NCBI GenBank assembly: GCA_017510425.1
Contig: JAFWNJ010000029.1
Span: 1-57,744, forward strand
Length of the DNA stretch: 57,744 nucleotides
Source: Candidatus Saccharimonadota bacterium
Lineage (GTDB): Bacteria > Patescibacteriota > Saccharimonadia > Saccharimonadales > Saccharimonadaceae
Direction: 5' to 3'
In this document: one piece after another, positions 35,852 through 43,422 of the stretch
Layout: each line of letters opens with the position of its first letter
Position numbering within the stretch: the stretch's first letter is position 1
The notes under the pieces: generated by a model
What the model saw: the letters and a program-made list of their open reading frames with translations, nothing else
What the model was told of the DNA's origin: nothing
The model's database searches: none
Position numbers and translations under genes: made by a program

Positions 35852-36457
35852 ATGAAAATAATTAGGCGATATGCTAATTTGATTAGATTGTCTACAGGGG
35901 CGAGTCTTTTGATTGGATTGGGTGATTATGTGCTCTTAAAAATTGGTGAACCGATTGGGCCATTCCTGTTTGCTTTTGGATTACTGGGAGTATGTGCTCT
36001 GGGCTTAAACCTTTTTACAGGGAAATGTGGATTCTGGATTGAAGATGGAATACCGATTGTTGATCTTTTAATTATCCTAGCAGTTAATCTGGTGGCTGGG
36101 TATGGATTTGGGCTGTTATTTAGTATTGTAGATAGTAGCATTGTGGCGGTAGCCGAAGGGAAAGTGGCCGGATGGAACCTTGACCTAGAATTCTTCTTTA
36201 AATCAGTAATGTGCGGAGCAATTATGTATCTAGCGGTAGAGTTATACCGACGAGGGACGACACTGGGGGTATTAATTGGGGTGCCGCTATTTATCTTCTG
36301 TGGTTTTCAGCACTCAATCGCAAACGTGATTACGATGGGGGTGGCGGGAGCGCTGAGCTGGACGGTACTACTGTGTGCATTGGGTAATTTTGTGGGAGCT
36401 ATTGCGGCTTGGGCGCTATGTTGCAAAGTTGTAATAGAGCCTAGCAAGAAGAAATAA
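35852..36457 (+). CDS. Compact formate/nitrite transporter (FNT) family channel
   Basis: 201 residues with six hydrophobic helices. LGLNLFTGKCGFW matches the family motif after TM2, and CGFQHSIANVITM matches the second conserved loop, where the histidine gates the pore. The family exports or imports small monocarboxylates such as formate, acetate, lactate or nitrite. It is about 70 residues shorter than most members, chiefly in loops and termini. It could serve to release fermentation acid. CGGAGGT is a strong Shine-Dalgarno. priA starts 33 bases downstream. Confidence 0.8.
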   Translation: MKIIRRYANLIRLSTGASLLIGLGDYVLLKIGEPIGPFLFAFGLLGVCALGLNLFTGKCGFWIEDGIPIVDLLIILAVNLVAGYGFGLLFSIVDSSIVAVAEGKVAGWNLDLEFFFKSVMCGAIMYLAVELYRRGTTLGVLIGVPLFIFCGFQHSIANVITMGVAGALSWTVLLCALGNFVGAIAAWALCCKVVIEPSKKK

Positions 36458-36490
36458 GGTAAAGTTTATAGTTTATAAGGGGTAGATGAG

Positions 36491-38599
36491 GTGATGTTCT
36501 ATGAGGTAATACCTGAAGGTAAGGTGGAAGCACTAACGTACCACTATGATGGCGGCGGCGACAATGGCGATGATAATAGCGATTCCCTTTTTCCTGGACA
36601 AATCGTGACGGTGCCGGTCGGACGACGAATAGTTCCGGGTGTAGTAACTAAAAAAGTTGCACAACCGGATTTTAAAACAAAAGCCATAATTAAAAAATTG
36701 TATTCAAGGCCACTGCCAAAACATTTGTTGGACACGGTGCGGTTTATACATGAATACTACTTGGCCCCATCCGGCTCAGCCTTGTCGCTAGTTTTACCGC
36801 GAGGGGTTGAGAAAAAACGGAGGAAAACCGAACAAATGTTCGGTAGTTCTCTGTTGGGCGCAGGTGACTCCCACGCTTCCTCTCGGGGCGCGTCCAAAAC
36901 CCCTGTCGCCACAGGGGTTTTGGCGCTACCTCTCGCCTTGCCAGGCTCCGAACCCCCTTCGATGAAGCGTGGGAGTCACCTGCCGACTACAGCAAAAACC
37001 GAACATGGCTCAGTTTCGCCCGAAATTCGATTGAATGAGGCGCAGAAAAAGGCGCTTAAAGGCCTCCAGAAGGCTCCAGGAGCCACGAAACTGCTGTTTG
37101 GCGTTACTGGTAGTGGTAAAACCAATATATACCTCAAAATGGCTAAAAATGCGCTAGAACGGCATTTGTCTACTGTGCTATTGGTGCCAGAAATCGCTCT
37201 AACCGGACAGCTGGTGCGGGTGTTTAATGAGCGCTTTGGTGAAAGGGTGATAATGATACATTCTAGGCTGACTGAGGCGGAAAGACATCTGATTTTTGAG
37301 AAAATTCTGATGACGGACGAGTCTCTAATCGTGGTTGGGGCGAGATCGGCATTGTTTGCACCAGTGGCCCACCTTGGATTAATCATAATCGACGAGGAAC
37401 ACGAGGGGACCTATTATCAGGAGAATACACCGAAGTATTCAGCAATACGAGTGGGGAGCTTTATAGCGAAAGCATCAGGAGCTTCCCTGGTGCTTGGTTC
37501 AGCTACTCCGACCGTGGAAGACTATTATCTTGCTTCTAGACAAGAGTCGGTGGTGACTCTGACTAAGAAAGCTAAGTCCTCGGCGATAAAGCCCGCCATA
37601 AGCATTATCGATTTTAAAGATAGGGACAACTTTACCAGGAATAAGTATTTCTCTAATTCCCTACTTACGGCGATTTCGGCTAACCTAAACCAGGGCCAGC
37701 AGACACTGATTTTTCATAACCGTCGGGGGTCAGCACCACTGACAATCTGTGAGAACTGTGGCGAAGAGATTCTCTGTCCGAACTGTTTTTTACCCCTGAC
37801 CCTGCATGCGGATGAGTATGTATTACATTGTCATACATGTGGGTTTTCGGAAAACGTACCTGCTGCGTGTCCGAAATGCGGAACACCAAATTTGGTGCAT
37901 AAGGGATTTGGGACGAAATTGCTAGAGTCAGAGCTTTGTAAGCTTTTCCCTGGAGCGAGAATTAGACGATTCGATGCGGATAATAAAAAGGGCGAAGGTA
38001 TGGATGCCCTATACTCAGCAGTGCGAGACGGCGAGGTCGATATCCTGGTCGGAACCCAAACACTGGCGAAGGGGTTGGATTTACCGCGGCTGGCGACGGT
38101 AGGGGTGGTACAGGCAGATGCCGGATTAGCACTACCGGATTACATGGCGGAAGAGCGCTGTTTTCAGCTGCTAACCCAGGTAATTGGACGGGTAGGGCGA
38201 GGGCATTTGGCCAAGGCGGAGGTGTTTATCCAGACCTTTCGGCCGGAGCATCCGGTGTTAAAACTCGCAGCTGATGAAGATTATCTGGGGTTTTATAAAT
38301 ACTTGATTGCTAAGCGAAGGCGGGCAGGATTTCCGCCGTTTCGGTTCGTAATGAAACTAGAAATTACTATGAAAACAGAGGCGATAGTACTACGAAAAGT
38401 GCGAGAACTCGTGAAACGACTAACTAAAGATGAGAGGCTAATGATTTCCCCACCCCAGCCAGGGTTTCATGAACGAACGGCCAAGGGCTACACTTGGCAA
38501 ATTATCGTCAGGTCGCGCTCGCGGAAAGCTTTACTAGAGGCGTGCGAAGGGCTAGATCAGAGTTTCAAGATAACATTAGATCCGATGGGACTTTTATAG
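36491..38599 (+). CDS. priA: Primosomal helicase PriA with palindrome-derived insertion
   Basis: 702 residues. The N-terminal DNA-binding domain is followed by a helicase with Walker A FGVTGSGKTNIY and the DEAH-type box IIIDEEHEG. A zinc-binding region follows (CENCGEEILCPNC, HCHTCGF, CPKCGT), then the second helicase lobe (LVGTQTLAKGLD, TQVIGRVGRG). PriA restarts stalled forks. Residues about 123-165 are encoded by a 124-bp palindrome (36860-36983) and form a low-complexity linker between the two main domains. A perfect CCGAACAAATGTTCGG palindrome lies just before. GTG at 36491 and ATG at 36494 are both possible starts. Confidence 0.95.
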   Translation: MMFYEVIPEGKVEALTYHYDGGGDNGDDNSDSLFPGQIVTVPVGRRIVPGVVTKKVAQPDFKTKAIIKKLYSRPLPKHLLDTVRFIHEYYLAPSGSALSLVLPRGVEKKRRKTEQMFGSSLLGAGDSHASSRGASKTPVATGVLALPLALPGSEPPSMKRGSHLPTTAKTEHGSVSPEIRLNEAQKKALKGLQKAPGATKLLFGVTGSGKTNIYLKMAKNALERHLSTVLLVPEIALTGQLVRVFNERFGERVIMIHSRLTEAERHLIFEKILMTDESLIVVGARSALFAPVAHLGLIIIDEEHEGTYYQENTPKYSAIRVGSFIAKASGASLVLGSATPTVEDYYLASRQESVVTLTKKAKSSAIKPAISIIDFKDRDNFTRNKYFSNSLLTAISANLNQGQQTLIFHNRRGSAPLTICENCGEEILCPNCFLPLTLHADEYVLHCHTCGFSENVPAACPKCGTPNLVHKGFGTKLLESELCKLFPGARIRRFDADNKKGEGMDALYSAVRDGEVDILVGTQTLAKGLDLPRLATVGVVQADAGLALPDYMAEERCFQLLTQVIGRVGRGHLAKAEVFIQTFRPEHPVLKLAADEDYLGFYKYLIAKRRRAGFPPFRFVMKLEITMKTEAIVLRKVRELVKRLTKDERLMISPPQPGFHERTAKGYTWQIIVRSRSRKALLEACEGLDQSFKITLDPMGLL
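36860..36983 (+). repeat. Long palindromic element inside priA
   Basis: 19-bp perfect arms GCAGGTGACTCCCACGCTT (36860-36878) and complement (36965-36983). Within is a 13-bp perfect hairpin (36894-36906 / 36911-36923) and a GCCTTGCCAGGC element. It shares CCCCCTTCGA with family B but is otherwise different. The frame remains open. Confidence 0.85.
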
Positions 38600-38624
38600 C
38601 GTAATGAGATTGAAGAACCAAATT

Positions 38625-38766
38625 AACTCAATGCTATTAACTTAAGCATGCCCAACAACAAAGTACTTTCAGGACACGCTCCGGGCCGCTCTGGCCAAGT
38701 CCTCATGTTCCTGAAAGTACTTTGTCTGTTGGGCTTAAAGTATGCTTAAGTTAATAGCATTGAATT
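38625..38766 (+). repeat. Palindromic element family A, copy A3
   Basis: Outer arms CAATGCTATTAACTTAAGCAT and exact complement. Core and loop are nearly identical to A1. It lies between the priA stop and the choloylglycine hydrolase gene. Confidence 0.92.
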
Positions 38767-38827
38767 GTGCTAGCGTTTTAATGCGATTATGATAAAATGA
38801 AGTAAATATTTAAAAATAGGAGGTAAA

Positions 38828-39775
38828 ATGTGCACAGGGGTGAGATTTAGTGATAATGCCGGAAATATGTATTTCGGGCGCAACTTAGATTGGTCCTGCG
38901 GCTACGGGCAAAAAGTAGTAATCACGCCGAGAGGATATAAGTATAAATCAGCATTCCTAGGCGAAATGGCGAACTCACCGGCCATCATCGGTATGGGAAT
39001 TGTGGCTGAAAACACGCCGCTGTATTTCGACTGCGCAAATGAGCATGGGTTGGCCGTGGCGGGGTTAAACTTCCCTGGTTATGCTGCGTATGCACCCACC
39101 GCAGTGGACGGCAAAACCAATGTAGCAGCATACGAATTCCCGCTCTGGGTGGCGCTGAATTTTAAGACTGTGGACGAAGTCGAAAAAGTTCTCCAGAATG
39201 TCGCGATTGTGGCAAAACCAATCAATGAGCAGTATCCCGTATCGCAACTACACTGGATTATTGGTGATGCCAAGAGGTCGATAGTAGTAGAATATACCGC
39301 TAACGGAATGGAAATTTTTGAAAATGACGTAGATGTTCTGACCAATCAGCCTGGTTATGGTTGGCATAAGGAGAATCTGCGTAACTATATGAATCTGGAT
39401 TCAGAGATGCCGAAGGAAGTCAAGTGGGAGAAAGCTAAAATGACAGCGTTTGGTTCTGGGTCTCTAATGCGCGGGCTGCCCGGTGGGTTCTATTCCACTG
39501 ACCGTTTTATCCGTGTGGCCTATCTCAATACCCATTATCCAGTACAATCTGATGAGGCTTCCAACGTATCGCGCCTATTCCATACTCTAACTGGGGTAGC
39601 GATGATTGATGGCGGTGCTGCGATGGCAGATGGGCAGTTTGAGAAGACGGTTTATACTGGTGGATATTCGACAGCGACACAAACTTATTACTACAATACC
39701 TATGAGGATCCGACGATTCAAAGTGTGGCGATGAATGATTATGAGCTGGATTCGGGTGAGTTGATAACTGCCTAA
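38828..39775 (+). CDS. Choloylglycine hydrolase family enzyme (bile salt hydrolase type)
   Basis: 315 residues, the normal length for bile salt hydrolases. It is an Ntn hydrolase: removal of Met1 exposes Cys2 as nucleophile (MCTG). The other active-site residues are all present: Arg18 and Asp21 (GRNLDW), Asn81 (AGLNFPGYAAY), Asn173 (LTNQPGYGW) and Arg226 (STDRFIRVAY). The family deconjugates bile salts or opens penicillin V and N-acyl-homoserine lactones; substrate cannot be decided from sequence alone. No signal peptide, so cytoplasmic. Strong AGGAGGT upstream. It sits alone after a family A palindrome, which suggests acquisition by transfer. Confidence 0.92.
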   Translation: MCTGVRFSDNAGNMYFGRNLDWSCGYGQKVVITPRGYKYKSAFLGEMANSPAIIGMGIVAENTPLYFDCANEHGLAVAGLNFPGYAAYAPTAVDGKTNVAAYEFPLWVALNFKTVDEVEKVLQNVAIVAKPINEQYPVSQLHWIIGDAKRSIVVEYTANGMEIFENDVDVLTNQPGYGWHKENLRNYMNLDSEMPKEVKWEKAKMTAFGSGSLMRGLPGGFYSTDRFIRVAYLNTHYPVQSDEASNVSRLFHTLTGVAMIDGGAAMADGQFEKTVYTGGYSTATQTYYYNTYEDPTIQSVAMNDYELDSGELITA

Positions 39776-39810
39776 TGTCATTAATCGTTTGAAATCGGTT
39801 TGGCAAATTA

Positions 39811-39835
39811 GCCCCACAGAGTTTACCTGTGGGGC
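39811..39835 (+). terminator. Hairpin after the choloylglycine hydrolase gene
   Basis: GCCCCACAG/CTGTGGGGC with a 7-base loop, followed by ATATTGAATATC rather than a U run. Probable terminator. Confidence 0.6.
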
Positions 39836-39940
39836 ATATTGAATATCCTGAATTGATGTGCGTAATCAGAGTCTGGTATCTGAATTATTCTTAATTCTTT
39901 CAGGTTTTATGTCATTTTTTGAAGGTGCTATACTATTAAG

Positions 39941-41533
39941 CTAATTGCGCACTAAGCATCGAATTGTATACATGTTTTCACGACTTGAACCCTGTGATGG
40001 GTTTATCAACCCAGAAGTTGCGGATAATATATAAACTGCGTCCGGACCAGAGCGAGTAGATGACCACCAATAACCGTTTGACTCTTGATCTATTGGATAG
40101 TTCGAAGTACCACTGCTATAATAATAGTATCGACCCGACAAAGATGTAGATAAATTATACTGCAAGCTAGCCGAGTTTGAGGCGCTTTGGGTAGTATCGT
40201 AATAAGAAGAAAGGGCAGTGTATTCTCCCGTGCTACCACCAGTAGGCATATGCCAATTGGCTGGGCAAACGTCTTGTGGAGCGTCTATGATAGTATCTGG
40301 CAAATCAACATCAGCCCCAATATCATAACAATAGGTACCGACAGATGCAGCACAGTAGTTGTAATAAATACCTACCTTAGCTTGATTGTTAACAGAAGCT
40401 GGACCGTAGCTAGTAACTAACGTATTTAGGCTTTGGTTGTTTATAAATGGGCTATTAAACCACATTGTATAATGATCGGGATCATGACTAATCACGCCAG
40501 ATACTTCATATTGGCTCCATCCGGCCACTACGCTACCACCGTTCAGATAATTAGAGATAGCTTCCGCCGTAGCGTTAGTATTGGCTGCACTCATATTAGC
40601 AGCAGTAGTAGAATCGGTTGGGTCTAGAGCTAGATTATCTAACATCCAACAATTATTATCAGCAAGTTTGGCAATATGATAGATATTGTTATCGCGAACA
40701 TCTATAACTTCTGCTATACCATCACTACCGTATTGGTTGGCATTGGCACAGATAGTGGAAGCTATGTCTTGGATTTTATAATAGCCGTTGTATTTTGTCT
40801 TGCCGGCTGCGTTGAGGGCATCTTCAATGGAAATTGGGATTTGCGGTGCAGCGGTGTCGTGCGGATGGACTAGGGTGTACTTGACTTGACTAGTATAGGT
40901 ACCGGCAGGTTGGGTTTTAGATATGTAGGCTTGGTAGGTGGTGGTGAGAGTAGTTCCTTCGGCATTGGTGCCGGTATCGGTGGCTGATGTGCGGTAGGCA
41001 ACTTTTTCGTAGTCGTCTGGGACTTCTTGGAAGGTGGAGTAGTCTGGGTCACCTTGCTCTTTTAGTGAGTCTTCGGTACTACCGGCGATGACGACTGGAT
41101 AAGTTGGAGTGGGGGAGGTGAGTTTGGTTAGCTTCATAGCCCACTTAGAATCATTACCAGTGATTGCTGTGCCGGTTGTTATATCATATGTACTACCTAA
41201 TGTAGAATTAGTTAAGACATTCTTCCCTTCTTCGTTGTCAGTATAACCAATAGCATAGATAGCAAAGCCTTCGTTGTCATTACAGAAAACTTTTAATGTA
41301 GTTTCGCCAATGGCGGAATTATAAGTGCCATTATTTATCTCTGCATTATGAGTGTCCATACCAGTACCGCTGAGAGTACAGGATAATGGAACAGTAATGT
41401 TTATTTCATCTACTACGGAATCGTCTGCGGAGACGACAGATGAAACTAAGATAGTGCCAGCAAGGATAGTGAGACTTGCTAGGCTTAGTGGGATTAGATT
41501 TAGTTTATTCATATTCATTATATGACTTTTCAT
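39941..41533 (-). CDS. Secreted modular surface protein with FISUMP-like C-terminal domain
   Basis: 530 residues. Signal peptide about 1-36 (...VSSVVSADD). Residues about 38-235 repeat the N-terminal module of the 31740 protein (VDEINITVPLSCTLSGTGMD, VFCNDNEGFAIYAIGY, AYISKTQPAGTYTSQVKYTLVHP). The C-terminal half (NCWMLDNLALDP, CPANWHMPTGGSTGEYTAL, NGYWWSSTRSGPDAVY, YTIRCLVR) matches the Fibrobacter major paralogous (FISUMP) domain, a C-type-lectin-like fold. Likely an adhesin. No sorting signal is visible. The start used has TATTAT seven bases upstream; a second in-frame ATG at 41518 is also possible. Confidence 0.85.
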   Translation of the reverse strand: MKSHIMNMNKLNLIPLSLASLTILAGTILVSSVVSADDSVVDEINITVPLSCTLSGTGMDTHNAEINNGTYNSAIGETTLKVFCNDNEGFAIYAIGYTDNEEGKNVLTNSTLGSTYDITTGTAITGNDSKWAMKLTKLTSPTPTYPVVIAGSTEDSLKEQGDPDYSTFQEVPDDYEKVAYRTSATDTGTNAEGTTLTTTYQAYISKTQPAGTYTSQVKYTLVHPHDTAAPQIPISIEDALNAAGKTKYNGYYKIQDIASTICANANQYGSDGIAEVIDVRDNNIYHIAKLADNNCWMLDNLALDPTDSTTAANMSAANTNATAEAISNYLNGGSVVAGWSQYEVSGVISHDPDHYTMWFNSPFINNQSLNTLVTSYGPASVNNQAKVGIYYNYCAASVGTYCYDIGADVDLPDTIIDAPQDVCPANWHMPTGGSTGEYTALSSYYDTTQSASNSASLQYNLSTSLSGRYYYYSSGTSNYPIDQESNGYWWSSTRSGPDAVYILSATSGLINPSQGSSRENMYTIRCLVRN

Positions 41534-41546
41534 TAATTTAATAATA
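41534..41546 (-). promoter_or_regulatory. Leaderless-type promoter of the FISUMP-like gene
   Basis: On the minus strand TGC-TATTAT (41541-41546), seven bases, ATG at 41533. Confidence 0.5.
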
Positions 41547-41666
41547 GCATAATCGTTATGTTAATACTAGCCCCCCTCCGCGAAGATATCAAGCAAAACA
41601 CAACACGATTCTTCGCTATTCTATGGTCTGATTAGGGGCTATCTTTAATTTACCTCTAATATGTGG

Positions 41667-41678
41667 TATAATAGGCTT
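41667..41678 (+). promoter_or_regulatory. Leaderless-type promoter of def
   Basis: TGG-TATAAT (41667-41672), six bases, ATG at 41679. Confidence 0.72.
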
Positions 41679-42260
41679 ATGAAAATAATTACCACGCCAG
41701 ATGCAAGGCTCAGGGAGAAGTCGGAGAAAGTGCGCGAAATCGATGATGAGATTCGCGACATTATTGCTGATATGCGAAAATTGTCGCTGGACTGGGAGAA
41801 GGAACACCCCTATGAGCTCTCGGCGGCGATGGCAGCTCCACAGATGGGAGTGAATAAACGCATTATCATCATCCGCGATGACATGGAAGATAAATCGAAG
41901 GCTACCTTTACGGCCCTTATCAATCCAGAGATAATTCGAGCGGAAGGCAAGATTAAGACTGATTATGAGGGTTGCCTCTCGGTGCCATCGGTTTATGGTA
42001 TGGTTCCCCGGGCGACTAAGGTACGGGTGAAGGCTCGCCTTGAGGACGGTACAGAGGTCAGGATTAAGGCGACAGATGAGCTGGCACGAACACTTCTGCA
42101 TGAGATTGACCACCTGGATGGAATCTTGTTTATAGATCATATCAAGGGGGTGAAGGATGCATTTTACGAAATGAATAGTAAAGGCGATTTGATTCCGGTG
42201 GATTATGATAAGAAAATCGCAAATAATACTAAGCTATGGGGTGAGGAATGCAGAAAGTAA
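41679..42260 (+). CDS. def: Peptide deformylase
   Basis: 193 residues. Three family motifs are present: AAMAAPQMGV (motif 1), EGCLSVP (motif 2, with the metal-binding Cys) and HEIDHLDG (motif 3, HExxH). It removes the formyl group from nascent proteins. The start at 41679 (MKIITTPD) follows a -10 box at leaderless spacing. It overlaps the fmt gene by 13 bases, the classical def-fmt pair. Confidence 0.97.
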   Translation: MKIITTPDARLREKSEKVREIDDEIRDIIADMRKLSLDWEKEHPYELSAAMAAPQMGVNKRIIIIRDDMEDKSKATFTALINPEIIRAEGKIKTDYEGCLSVPSVYGMVPRATKVRVKARLEDGTEVRIKATDELARTLLHEIDHLDGILFIDHIKGVKDAFYEMNSKGDLIPVDYDKKIANNTKLWGEECRK

Positions 42261-43024
42261 TTTTCTTCGGAAATGGCCCCTTAGCGGAATATGCATTAGC
42301 AGTCATAGAGCGAGAGTGCCAAGTGATTTTTCATGCGCGGACTCGTGATGATTTAGAAACAGTAAAGAGGCTTAAACAAGAAAATCCTGAAGCACATGGA
42401 GTGTTGGCCTCATTTGGGGTAATCATTAAATCTGATGTGCTGGATTTGTTCGAATCAGAGGGGATTCTTAATATTCATCCTTCTCTACTACCTCTATACA
42501 GGGGCGCCTCACCGATAGAATCGACAATACTAGCAGGAGACTCCGAATTCTCGGTGTCAGTAATGAAACTAGTGAAAGCGATGGATGCGGGGCCGATTTA
42601 CTATCAGACAACCCTGAAGGATTTGCCGCTTGTCAAGGATGAAATTTATAAAACTTTAGCAGAGGCAGGGGCAGAATGGATAGTAAAAAACCTGGCAGAT
42701 TTGCCTCAGCCGACCCTCCAAGATGACTCCAAGGCGACATTTTGCGGCAAATTAGAGAAATCCATGGGTGAATTAACTCCAGCAACAGACACAGCAGCGC
42801 AAACTTTCCGCAAAATCGTGGCGTTTCAGGGGTTCCCGAAACCAAAATTTACGTTCTACGGTGTAAAATGCATTATTCTAGAGGCGCATATATTGGAGCA
42901 GGGTGAGACAGCGGCTCTGACAATTCCCTGTGCTGACGGTGCTTCCGTGGCCATTGACAGATTACAGCCAGAGGGGCGTAAAGCGATGGATGCGAAAGCA
43001 TTCCTGAACGGATATAGAAAATAA
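42248..43024 (+). CDS. fmt: Methionyl-tRNA formyltransferase (short)
   Basis: 258 residues, about 50 fewer than typical. The catalytic segment is clear: LNIHPSLLPLYRGASPIEST, with Asn and His of the formyltransferase triad and the Asp in AMDAGPIYYQ. The C-terminal OB domain is present but reduced (LTPATDTAAQTFRKIVAFQG ... ASVAIDRLQPEGRKAM). The N-terminal Rossmann part starts directly at MQKVIFFGNGPLAEYAL. It formylates initiator Met-tRNA, the substrate later undone by def. Translation is likely coupled to def through the 13-base overlap. Confidence 0.92.
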   Translation: MQKVIFFGNGPLAEYALAVIERECQVIFHARTRDDLETVKRLKQENPEAHGVLASFGVIIKSDVLDLFESEGILNIHPSLLPLYRGASPIESTILAGDSEFSVSVMKLVKAMDAGPIYYQTTLKDLPLVKDEIYKTLAEAGAEWIVKNLADLPQPTLQDDSKATFCGKLEKSMGELTPATDTAAQTFRKIVAFQGFPKPKFTFYGVKCIILEAHILEQGETAALTIPCADGASVAIDRLQPEGRKAMDAKAFLNGYRK

Positions 43025-43043
43025 TCGCTGAATAATAATTGTA

Positions 43044-43346
43044 TTAAGATTGCGGAGCGCCGACAAGGCGAGCGCGGTTAGCGCGAATTTCGTCTTTCAT
43101 CTCTTCGATAGTGCGGTTGACGATTTCGCGATAGTCAGGGCGGTTCTTTTCAAGCCATTTGGCGGCTTCCGCTGGATCGGTGATAGTATCAAACTCGCTT
43201 AACTGAGCCTCTGTCAGACCTTTACTGATACGCTCGCCGATACGAACTTCCAATTCTTCCTGTACATAATCCAGGAACTTTTGTTTTTGATCCTCTGGCA
43301 TAGCCGAGAGACCCATTTCTTGTAAAAACTTGTCGTCAAATTGCAT
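43044..43346 (-). CDS. DUF5663-like small protein
   Basis: 100 residues, acidic and helical. The layout FDDKFLQEMGLSAMPEDQKQ followed by a long amphipathic helix resembles DUF5663, often seen in CPR genomes; I am moderately sure of the name. The start is placed at 43346 because AAGGAG lies seven bases before it; the ATG at 43352 is only one base from that site. Convergent with fmt. Confidence 0.6.
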   Translation of the reverse strand: MQFDDKFLQEMGLSAMPEDQKQKFLDYVQEELEVRIGERISKGLTEAQLSEFDTITDPAEAAKWLEKNRPDYREIVNRTIEEMKDEIRANRARLVGAPQS

Positions 43347-43422
43347 AATCATACTCCTTATGGATTGATTATATCACAACTAGATGAGACCTACCAAACA
43401 TACATTTCTCTCTGGGCGGGTC

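Noticed and set aside
35852-36457. KwaA-like membrane partner for the KwaB-like protein
   Set aside because: Sequence motifs (LFTGKCGFW, GFQHSIAN) place it in the formate/nitrite transporter family, and it is 5 kb away.
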